In this document: positions 1-4,944 of the stretch, in pieces
Position numbering within the stretch: position 1 is the stretch's first letter
Layout of the letters: each line of letters opens with the position of its first letter
Assembly (NCBI GenBank): GCA_005880055.1
Contig: VBJS01000074.1
Span: 5,937-14,778, forward strand
Source: Chloroflexota bacterium
GTDB taxonomy: Bacteria > Chloroflexota > Dehalococcoidia > SM23-28-2 > RBG-16-64-32
DNA length: 8,842 nt
Direction: 5' to 3'
Notes under the pieces: generated by a model
The model's database searches: none
Told to the model about the DNA's origin: nothing
What the model saw: only the letters and a program-made list of their open reading frames with translations
Translations under genes and position numbers: made by a program

Positions 1-45
1 GCCTCGGCGGGGATTACAAAGGGGCGCAGCCTCTTTGACGGGGGG

Positions 46-66
46 ATTGGGGGGTGTCCCCCCGAT
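46..66. repeat. G6/C6 inverted repeat, hairpin
   Basis: Six G (49-54), a TGT loop (55-57) and six C (58-63) form a perfect stem that extends outward as ATT/GAT. No T-run follows, so it is not a standard intrinsic terminator. It lies in the 152-base leader before the phage-like gene. Apart from this hairpin and the ribosome binding site I see nothing in bases 1-152: frame 1 is open only to a stop at 73-75, and frame 2 reads through into the gene without a recognisable product. Confidence 0.4.
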
Positions 67-139
67 TACCCATGAGGGCGGGCGGGTGGGACAGAGAAGA
101 TATCGGGACACTGGGAAACGCCAGAAGTTGAGCGAAGCG

Positions 140-146
140 AAGGAGG
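140..146 (+). promoter_or_regulatory. Strong Shine-Dalgarno of the phage-like gene
   Basis: AAGGAGG lies 6 bases before the ATG at 153. It is the strongest ribosome binding site in the window and fixes the start of the downstream gene. Confidence 0.75.
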
Positions 147-152
147 ACACCA

Positions 153-788
153 ATGGACCTACCCACAATGCGCGCCCGCCTGCGCAAAGACCTGCACGAT
201 GAGGACGCCCTGAACTATCGCTGGACAGACGGTGAGCTGGACCGCCACACCCAGAACGCCGTCCGCGAATTCTCGCTCGCGCTACCGCTGGAGGCGAAAA
301 CGGCCCTCACCGCCACGCCCGGCAGCCGCGACCTCTCGATCTCCTCGCTTTCGGACCTTGTGGCTATCGAGGCGGTCGAGCACCCGGCCGGCAAGTATCC
401 GCCCGTCTACGTCCGCTACTCCGTGTGGCTGAACACGCTAACGCTGCTGATCGACTCCGCGCCCGCGGCCGCCGATACGGTGAACGTCTACCACACGAAG
501 CTGCACACCATCGACGTCACGTCATCCACCGTGCCCTCGCGCTTTGAGGACGTGATCGCGGCAGGCGCCGCCGGCTACGCGGCCCTGGAGTGGGCGTCCT
601 TCTCGACGAACCGCGTGAACGCGGGCGGCCGCGACGTCTGGCGCGAGTACCTGGCCTGGGGCCGAGAGCGCCTGGCCGATTTCCAACGGGGGCTGGCCCG
701 CCACGGCCGCCGCAACGCCGTCCGCGTCCGCCGCCTGTATGCGCCGGCGGCAGACCCGTCGGATCAGTCGACCGTGGTAGGGCCATGA
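153..788 (+). CDS. Phage neck/adaptor-like structural protein (putative)
   Basis: This 211-residue protein has no signal peptide and no membrane segment. Residues 1-45 are a charged helical region (RARLRKDLHDED, then YRWTDGELDRHTQNAVREFS). A beta-rich middle follows (about 50-125, with short strands such as SRDLSISSL and YPPVYVRYSVW), then a helical part (about 130-185) and a basic, Pro/Ala-rich tail. The N-terminal pattern R-x-R-x-D-L-x-D, W-[ST]-D-x-E-L-D-R-x-x-x-x-A resembles head-tail adaptor or neck proteins of tailed phages, which seal the connector between portal and tail; I infer the role from that layout and the size. The start is fixed by AAGGAGG. The stop TGA overlaps the ATG of a next reading frame (ATGA at 785-788), as is usual in phage structural operons. 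No portal, capsid or terminase gene is visible, so this looks like a remnant or the end of a region outside the window. A conserved protein of another function is possible. Confidence 0.5.
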   Translation: MDLPTMRARLRKDLHDEDALNYRWTDGELDRHTQNAVREFSLALPLEAKTALTATPGSRDLSISSLSDLVAIEAVEHPAGKYPPVYVRYSVWLNTLTLLIDSAPAAADTVNVYHTKLHTIDVTSSTVPSRFEDVIAAGAAGYAALEWASFSTNRVNAGGRDVWREYLAWGRERLADFQRGLARHGRRNAVRVRRLYAPAADPSDQSTVVGP

Positions 789-830
789 CTGCGGAACGAG
801 GAAGCGGATCTGCCTACGCCGGCTCCAATC
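785..830 (+). pseudogene. 5' stub of the next phage-operon gene, cut by RAYT-1
   Basis: An ATG overlapping the stop of the upstream gene (ATGA) opens a frame beginning MTAERGSGSAYAGSN. After about 15 residues it runs into the 3' end of the oppositely oriented transposase gene (its stop is at 829-831) and then reads antisense transposase sequence to a stop near 910. ATGA overlap is the usual sign of translational coupling, so I infer a real gene whose body was lost or displaced when the transposase arrived. The stub is too short to name a product. No continuation was recognised on the far side of RAYT-1. Confidence 0.35.
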
Positions 831-1365
831 AGTTAGACGGGTTATGCTTATCCTCTGCCCACCTCCGTGGGTTATCTAGAATATATTCACGGGCCCGTTC
901 GAGTTCATGATCATTGCGAATCACGCGCTCGTAGTAGTCCCGCTGCCAGACGGGCGCCCTGGGGGTCCGCCGAAATTCGTTGATCTCGATTTTAGCGGCG
1001 GACTTGAAGCCGCGGATCATTGAAGCCAAAGACCCAGGCAAGACGCCAGACCGGGATGCCGGTAGGGGCGCAAGGCCTTGCGCCCCTATGGTCGCCTTCG
1101 CGATCCAGACGATGCCGTGCACGTGATTGGGCATCATAATAAAGGCATCCAACTGAATTTCGCTTCGCATCTCGGCTGATCGAAGCCATTGTCGCTGCAC
1201 GATGCTGCCATACTTGTTAGCCGCGAAATCCGTCCCCACAATTCGACCGAGCAACGGCAGGCGCTCGTCGGTACAAATGGTAACGAAGTAGGCGCCTGTT
1301 GAACGATAATCGTGAGCCGGCAGCCGGATGGAGCGCCGGTGATGGAGATTTGGGTTGTATTTCAC
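829..1365 (-). CDS. REP-associated tyrosine transposase RAYT-1 (Y1_Tnp, IS200/IS605-like)
   Basis: This is a single-domain HUH transposase of about 178 residues, a usual length for the family. These enzymes nick and rejoin single-stranded DNA at hairpins and are linked to the spread of REP palindromes. The GTG at 1365 is preferred because it gives MKYNPNLHHRRSIRL, matching the ATG-started RAYT-2 (MGYNPEVHHRRSIRL) residue for residue; the reading frame itself stays open to 1410. Visible motifs: GAYFVTICT at about 24-32, MPNHVHGIVW with the metal-binding histidines H81 and H83, a REP-derived segment at about 93-101 (IGAQGLAPL), FKSAA, APVWQRDYYERVIRND with the catalytic tyrosine at Y144 or Y145, and the family-typical end YILDNPRRWAEDKHNP. 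All catalytic parts look intact, so it may be active. There is no partner gene such as tnpB. Its 3' end cuts the phage operon. Confidence 0.88.
   Translation of the reverse strand: MKYNPNLHHRRSIRLPAHDYRSTGAYFVTICTDERLPLLGRIVGTDFAANKYGSIVQRQWLRSAEMRSEIQLDAFIMMPNHVHGIVWIAKATIGAQGLAPLPASRSGVLPGSLASMIRGFKSAAKIEINEFRRTPRAPVWQRDYYERVIRNDHELERAREYILDNPRRWAEDKHNPSN
1063..1088. repeat. REP-like perfect palindrome inside RAYT-1
   Basis: The 13-base arms TAGGGGCGCAAGG and CCTTGCGCCCCTA are exact reverse complements with no spacer, giving a 26-base perfect palindrome. It lies within the RAYT-1 coding region and is read in frame as IGAQGLAPL. The outer half matches the arms of the two other palindromes at 1449-1473 and 4530-4629. 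Confidence 0.8.
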
Positions 1366-1372
1366 GGAGCGG

Positions 1373-1401
1373 ATGCTATAGCACGAGCCGGCCATCGCCA
1401 A
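1373..1401 (-). promoter_or_regulatory. Candidate promoter of RAYT-1
   Basis: On the minus strand TTGGCG (1401-1396) and TAGCAT (1378-1373) are separated by 17 bases; each matches the sigma-70 consensus at 4 of 6 positions. The -10 box ends only 7 bases before the GTG at 1365. There is no room for a Shine-Dalgarno, so the transcript would be leaderless or nearly so. Confidence 0.3.
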
Positions 1402-1448
1402 CGGCCACACGTCACACTGGCGGTCGGTCGCTTATGGAAAATCCGACA

Positions 1449-1473
1449 TAGGGCCGAGGCATGCCTCGCCCTA
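1449..1473. repeat. REP-like imperfect palindrome, intergenic
   Basis: TAGGGCCGAGGCA and TGCCTCGCCCTA pair fully except for a one-base bulge; the central GAGGCATGCCTC is an exact 12-base palindrome. It lies 83 bases upstream of the RAYT-1 start and about 30 bases from the stop of the secreted protein gene. It is the free-standing member of the family found inside both transposase genes. Bases 1402-1504 hold no other feature I can support. Confidence 0.7.
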
Positions 1474-1504
1474 CATCGTCCGTCCTCGATTGCGTGTCGC
1501 TAAA

Positions 1505-1813
1505 CTACGGTCCCGCGTCGAAGCCGGGAGCCTGGGACTGATCCAGACAGAACGAGGCGCCGGGTGCAAATCCTTCTACGAAATGGAACCCCGGCCTCGG
1601 GCCGCCTCGTATCGCGACCCCCTGGCCCGCTACGGCATCGCGGATGACCTGGCCTGAGGGCGGCCAATCCAGGTTCGCCCGGCCGATACCGGTGACGTAA
1701 TCGCCGATGATGTGCTGGCCGTGAACGGCGATATCCAGCGTGCCGGAACAAGTCGGTTCGTTCGCCGAGGCTGCCGTCGAGAAGGTCAGCAGCGCCACCG
1801 CAGCAACCGTCAA
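1505..1813 (-). CDS. Small secreted protein, function unknown
   Basis: The visible frame gives 102 residues from a TTG start. The beginning, LTVAAVALLTFSTAASA, is a hydrophobic core ending in an AxA signal peptidase site (cleavage probably before NEP), so the mature chain of about 85 residues is exported. It holds two cysteines (TCSGTL near the front, SFCLDQS near the end), which could form a disulfide. It is rich in Gly and Pro (HGQHIIGDYVTGIG, GGPRPGFHFVEGFAPG). I do not recognise the family. The start is doubtful: the TTG has no ribosome binding site and no charged n-region. An ATG at 1860 in another frame reads MIKSGGVALAIIALSF, then stops just where this frame begins. One extra T in the run TTTT near 1812-1815 would join the two into a complete signal peptide, so either a sequence error or a real frameshift is possible. 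Transcribed away from the pirin gene. Confidence 0.5.
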   Translation of the reverse strand: MTVAAVALLTFSTAASANEPTCSGTLDIAVHGQHIIGDYVTGIGRANLDWPPSGQVIRDAVAGQGVAIRGGPRPGFHFVEGFAPGASFCLDQSQAPGFDAGP

Positions 1814-2017
1814 AACGAGAGCGCGATTATGGCTAGGGCAACACCTCCGCTTTTAATCATGGCGGGTGGTAGCGGCCTTCGATAATCCTTCTGCAACAGC
1901 AGGTGACGGCTTGCAAAATGGCATCATCTGGCATGTATGGCATCTGCCTCGGTCTCTTAGGCAAATGTTCGAAGCAGGTCCCGTGCAGAGCAGCTCGGCA
2001 GGTGTAGACTGGCGTTG

Positions 2018-2818
2018 ATGCAAGCGACATCGCGCGCTTACATAGTCCTGCGCCCGGAAGACCATGTGGTGCTCGGCGAGACGGAGTTCGGCATGCCCGG
2101 CCTTCGCGCCATCGAGTCCATCGGCCCCTTCACGGAGATACAGGCTTCCGGCCCCCTCATCACCGTCCACGACGCCACCATCGAGCCGCGCCTGGGCATC
2201 GGTCACCACCCGCACCGCACCAACGAGCGCCTCTTCTACATCGAACAGGGCGAGCTGGATCACGACGATGCGGCCAACAACATCCGGGGCCACGCGGACG
2301 CCGGCGACGTAGCCGAGTTCACGGAGGGCCGCCGCGGCATGCTCCACTCGGAGTGGAACAACGGCGACGTGCCGACGCGCGCCTACATCCTCGTCTACAG
2401 CACAGACCCCGTCCCCCCGGAAGCGGCTTTTCACGTATTGCGAGATGCCGATGCCCCACGTTATGAGGAAGGCCGCGGTGTGCGAACTAAAGAGCTGGTC
2501 GGCAGCAAATCGCCGTTGGGCGTGAACGGCGACATCCGGCTCTTCACTGACTCCCGGCTCGAAGCCGGCGGCGAGTTGAGCGTGGCCGTTGCTGCAGGCG
2601 AAGGCGCGCTCTTCAGCGTGCGAGCGGGACGCATGCGGACCGCAGCGGGCGAAAAATCGCTGGCGGCGGGAGACACGCTTATCGTCCCGGCAGCAGATGA
2701 GGCAGGGACTATCGCCCTGCGAGCTGAGGAGCCCAGCCGGATCATCCGGGTCGTCCACGGGCAGGGCAACGGTTTCGTGCGAGGCGCACCGATCTACCGC
2801 TCACGCACTCGTGCCTGA
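2018..2818 (+). CDS. Pirin family protein (bicupin)
   Basis: About 266 residues, close to the size of bacterial YhhW-type pirins (two cupin beta-barrels; some act as quercetin 2,3-dioxygenases, others as redox or regulatory proteins). The N-terminal cupin holds the pirin signature GHHPHRTNERLFYIEQGELD, followed by HSEW. By family comparison the metal ligands are the two histidines of HPH, the histidine of HSE and its following glutamate. DAGDVAEFTEGRRGMLHSE matches the usual P-G-D-V-x-x-M-T-A-G-x-G-x-x-H-S-E block with a few changes. The second cupin (about 165-255) lacks metal ligands, as in other pirins. A TTG sits one codon before the ATG; ATG is preferred. No clear Shine-Dalgarno is visible, and a TAGACT box at 2005-2010 lies 7 bases before the ATG, so leaderless expression is possible. 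The 200-base gap towards the secreted protein gene shows nothing else firm. Cytoplasmic; substrate unknown. Confidence 0.85.
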   Translation: MQATSRAYIVLRPEDHVVLGETEFGMPGLRAIESIGPFTEIQASGPLITVHDATIEPRLGIGHHPHRTNERLFYIEQGELDHDDAANNIRGHADAGDVAEFTEGRRGMLHSEWNNGDVPTRAYILVYSTDPVPPEAAFHVLRDADAPRYEEGRGVRTKELVGSKSPLGVNGDIRLFTDSRLEAGGELSVAVAAGEGALFSVRAGRMRTAAGEKSLAAGDTLIVPAADEAGTIALRAEEPSRIIRVVHGQGNGFVRGAPIYRSRTRA

Positions 2819-2863
2819 TCGGAGACAGGGCGAGAGCGACCGCCCAGTCTGACCTCGGGGCGG

Positions 2864-2871
2864 TATACAAT
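2864..2871 (+). promoter_or_regulatory. Candidate -10 box of the osmC-like/methyltransferase pair
   Basis: TATACAAT contains good -10 hexamers (TATACA or TACAAT) about 36 bases before the ATG at 2907 and after the end of the pirin gene. No convincing -35 box lies at the expected distance, so this is tentative. Confidence 0.3.
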
Positions 2872-2906
2872 CGACGTACATCCCGATTTGAACCATGGAG
2901 GGCGGC

Positions 2907-3431
2907 ATGGCAGAAGCAAAAGACCTGAAGACAGCGATCGAACGCAGCATCAAGGCGCTCAAAGCGCGGCCCACGATCGGCCGCGGTACCGCGGCGACTA
3001 CCGTGAAAGTCCGCAGCGGCGTTACCTGCGAGATCGAGGACGGCCCGTGGAAGCTCATCGCCGACGAGATGCCGGGCGATGGCGGGGCCGGTCTGGGCCC
3101 GGACCCGGGCGTGCTCGGCCGCGCTGCCCTCGGCAGCTGCCTGGCCATGGGCTACGTGATGTGGGCCTCCCAGATGGACATCATTCTCGATAGCGTTGAA
3201 GTAACCGTTGAGGCCGACTACGACGCGAACGGCATGTTCGGAATCGACGATTCCGCCCATCCCGGATGGCACGCCATGCGTTACACTGCCAAGATAGCCA
3301 GTCCGGCGCCCGAATCGCGCATTCGCGAACTCGTCGAGTTTGCAGACCGCCATAGCTCGCTGCTCGATAGTTTTCGCCGCGCGGTTCCTATTGAACGGAA
3401 TCTGCAAATCAGCGCCCCCGTGGCGGAGTAG
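2907..3431 (+). CDS. OsmC/Ohr family protein lacking the second cysteine
   Basis: 174 residues, in the usual range of OsmC-family proteins, which are dimeric cytoplasmic thiol peroxidases or relatives. The ATG at 2907 is preferred over the one at 2895 because GGAGGG (2897-2902) then stands 4 bases upstream as the ribosome binding site. The first conserved cysteine is C78 in LGSCLAMGYVMWA, at the start of the long central helix, as in the family. The second is normally in a H-C-P-V-x-D-x-[LI] segment; here it reads HSSLLDSF, with serine at position 150. The classical two-cysteine peroxide cycle is therefore not available, although many OsmC-like proteins differ from Ohr in this way. The segment TCEIEDGPWKLIADEMPGDGG contains the usual strand-turn before the active site. 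Followed after 9 bases by the methyltransferase gene, probably co-transcribed. Confidence 0.8.
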   Translation: MAEAKDLKTAIERSIKALKARPTIGRGTAATTVKVRSGVTCEIEDGPWKLIADEMPGDGGAGLGPDPGVLGRAALGSCLAMGYVMWASQMDIILDSVEVTVEADYDANGMFGIDDSAHPGWHAMRYTAKIASPAPESRIRELVEFADRHSSLLDSFRRAVPIERNLQISAPVAE

Positions 3432-3440
3432 GGCCGACGC

Positions 3441-4256
3441 ATGGAACCGAGGCTGCACCGCCGCGTCCAGCGCTACGGCTGGGACAAGGCTGTCCAGGAC
3501 TACGACCGCTACTTCGTGCCGCTGCTCCGCCGCTGCTCGGAGCGCTCCATTCAGTTGCTGAATCCGCAGCCGGCCGAGCGCATCCTCGATGTCGCGACCG
3601 GCACCGGCGTCGCCGCGTTTATGGCCGCCGAACGGGTGGGCGACCCGGGAGAGATCGTGGCAACGGACATCTCCGAGAAGATGGTACGGCAGACCGAGGC
3701 CAACGCACAGGAGCGGGGAATTACGAACATGCGCTTCGAGCGCGCCGATGCCGAAGACCTGCCGTCGCCCGACGGCTCCTTTGACGCCGCGATGTGCGTG
3801 CTCGGCCTGATGTACCCGGCCGACCCGCAGCGCGCGATCGAGGAGATGTACCGCGTGCTGCGGCCGGGTGCCCGCGCCGTCGCCTGCGTCTGGGGCCGGC
3901 GCGACCGCTGCGGCTGGGCCGAAATCTTCCCGATCACGGACGCTCGCGTGGAGTCAGACGTCTGCCCGATGTTCTTCCAGCTCGGTCTGCCGGGAGCGCT
4001 AACCTTCGCTTTCCAGCGTGCCGGCTTCAAGGACGTGCAGGACGAGCGCATGGACGTGACGCTGACGTTTGCGAGTGCCCACGAGCTGCTCCAGGCGCTC
4101 TTCGCCGGGGGCCCCGTGGCTCTCGCCTACTCGCGCTTCTCGCCGGAGGTGAGGGAGCAGGTGCACCGCGAGTTCCTCGATTCGGTGGAACAGCACCGCC
4201 GCGGCGAGCAATTTGACATCCCGGGCGAATTCGTCTTCGCTCTCGCGCATAGGTAG
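3441..4256 (+). CDS. Class I SAM-dependent methyltransferase (Methyltransf_11/UbiE type)
   Basis: 271 residues with a Rossmann-type SAM-binding domain. Motif I is ILDVATGTGVAAF (about 48-60), the acidic end of strand 2 is IVATDISEKM (D76), motif II/III is RADAEDLPSPDGSFDAAMC (101-119), and the post-III motif is MYRVLRPGARA (136-146). The N-terminal helix (RYGWDKAVQDYDRYFVPLL) and the region after 150 probably shape the acceptor site. Sequence style is nearest to UbiE/menaquinone or generic small-molecule methyltransferases; the substrate cannot be read from sequence. It starts 9 bases after the osmC-like stop, with GGAG overlapping the end of that gene, so the two form an operon. It ends 20 bases before the 3' end of RAYT-2, which points the other way. 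Confidence 0.85.
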   Translation: MEPRLHRRVQRYGWDKAVQDYDRYFVPLLRRCSERSIQLLNPQPAERILDVATGTGVAAFMAAERVGDPGEIVATDISEKMVRQTEANAQERGITNMRFERADAEDLPSPDGSFDAAMCVLGLMYPADPQRAIEEMYRVLRPGARAVACVWGRRDRCGWAEIFPITDARVESDVCPMFFQLGLPGALTFAFQRAGFKDVQDERMDVTLTFASAHELLQALFAGGPVALAYSRFSPEVREQVHREFLDSVEQHRRGEQFDIPGEFVFALAHR

Positions 4257-4275
4257 GCGCCAGGGGTGTCACCGG

Positions 4276-4890
4276 TTAGGCGGTGTCGATGGCGATGGCG
4301 CCGTCACCGTCCTCGCGCTTGTTAAAGCCATGACGGAGAACGTAGGTGCGCGCCCGATGTAGCTCGCGGTCATCGCGGAGGATGCGCTCGTAGTAACCAC
4401 GTTGCCAGACAGGCGCGCCAGGTGTTCTGCGTATCTCGTTGACACGCCTAGAGGCGGCGGATTTAAACGATCCCACGGCAGTACCAAGCGATGCCGGCAG
4501 AGGGCGAGGCGATTGGCCCGATGCGTCGCGTAGGGGCGAGGCACACCCCGAAACCAGCGATGCTTGTCTCCCGGAATGTCGTCCGCAATTCGCTTCCGAA
4601 TTCGGGCTACGGGCGTGCCTCGCCCCTACAGCTACGGCGTTTGCTCTGTCGATCCATACGATCCCGTGAACATGATCCCGCGCCACGGTGAACTGATCAG
4701 CGCCCAAGTGGAGCCCCGCCCTGAGTACGTGCTGCCATACTTGTTCAACGATGCGGCTGAAATACTCATTCTCGAACAACGATGCCCGCCGGTATGTGCA
4801 AATCGTGAAGAAGTAGGCGCCGCGGTCACGGTAATCCCATGAGGAGAGGCGAATAGATCGGCGGTGATGGACCTCCGGATTGTATCCCAT
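4276..4890 (-). CDS. REP-associated tyrosine transposase RAYT-2, diverged
   Basis: 204 residues, a paralogue of RAYT-1. Shared blocks: YNPxxHHRRSIRL at the start, GAYFFTICT, HVHGIVWI with metal histidines H73 and H75, SFKSAA, and APVWQRGYYERILRDDREL with the catalytic tyrosine Y166 or Y167. Differences suggest erosion. The near-invariant MPN before HVH is VARD, a 30-residue longer segment (88-121) is encoded by a large palindrome, and the end after TYVL reads RHGFNKREDGDGAIAIDTA instead of the family's YIxxNPxxW. Neither other frame restores the NPxxW end. It may be inactive, or active only if another transposase helps. It occupies the gap between the methyltransferase and serine hydrolase genes. 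The ATG at 4890 is supported by alignment with RAYT-1. Confidence 0.82.
   Translation of the reverse strand: MGYNPEVHHRRSIRLSSWDYRDRGAYFFTICTYRRASLFENEYFSRIVEQVWQHVLRAGLHLGADQFTVARDHVHGIVWIDRANAVAVGARHARSPNSEANCGRHSGRQASLVSGCASPLRDASGQSPRPLPASLGTAVGSFKSAASRRVNEIRRTPGAPVWQRGYYERILRDDRELHRARTYVLRHGFNKREDGDGAIAIDTA
4530..4629. repeat. BIME-like inverted pair of REP arms inside RAYT-2
   Basis: GTAGGGGCGAGGCAC (4530-4544) and GTGCCTCGCCCCTAC (4615-4629) are exact 15-base reverse complements. Pairing continues inward at CCC/GGG (4546-4548 with 4611-4613). The 70-base centre contains a second palindrome, CCGAATTCGG (4596-4605). All of it lies in frame in RAYT-2: one arm reads VGARH, the other CASPL. 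The arm sequence is the same family as 1063-1088 and 1449-1473. Confidence 0.8.
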
Positions 4891-4899
4891 CGGTCGGCT

Positions 4900-4928
4900 A
4901 TTTTAGCGTGGCTTGATTGCATCACCAA
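4900..4928 (-). promoter_or_regulatory. Candidate promoter of RAYT-2
   Basis: On the minus strand TTGGTG (4928-4923) and TAAAAT (4905-4900) have 17-base spacing; the -10 matches the consensus at 5 of 6. It ends 9 bases before the ATG at 4890, the same arrangement as at RAYT-1, and leaves no ribosome binding site. Confidence 0.35.
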
Positions 4929-4944
4929 CGTCTCGCTGTCACCG

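Noticed and set aside
1853..2758. A 301-codon open frame on the minus strand
   Set aside because: It is the antisense shadow of the pirin gene, which has clear family motifs; this frame has no recognisable domain and no ribosome binding site.
2742..3458. A 238-codon minus-strand frame over the OsmC-like gene
   Set aside because: No domain, and it overlaps a gene with a strong family match and a good ribosome binding site.
4257..4300. Possible terminator after the methyltransferase gene
   Set aside because: Only a 5-base-pair stem (CACCG/CGGTG) with no T-run; too weak to claim.
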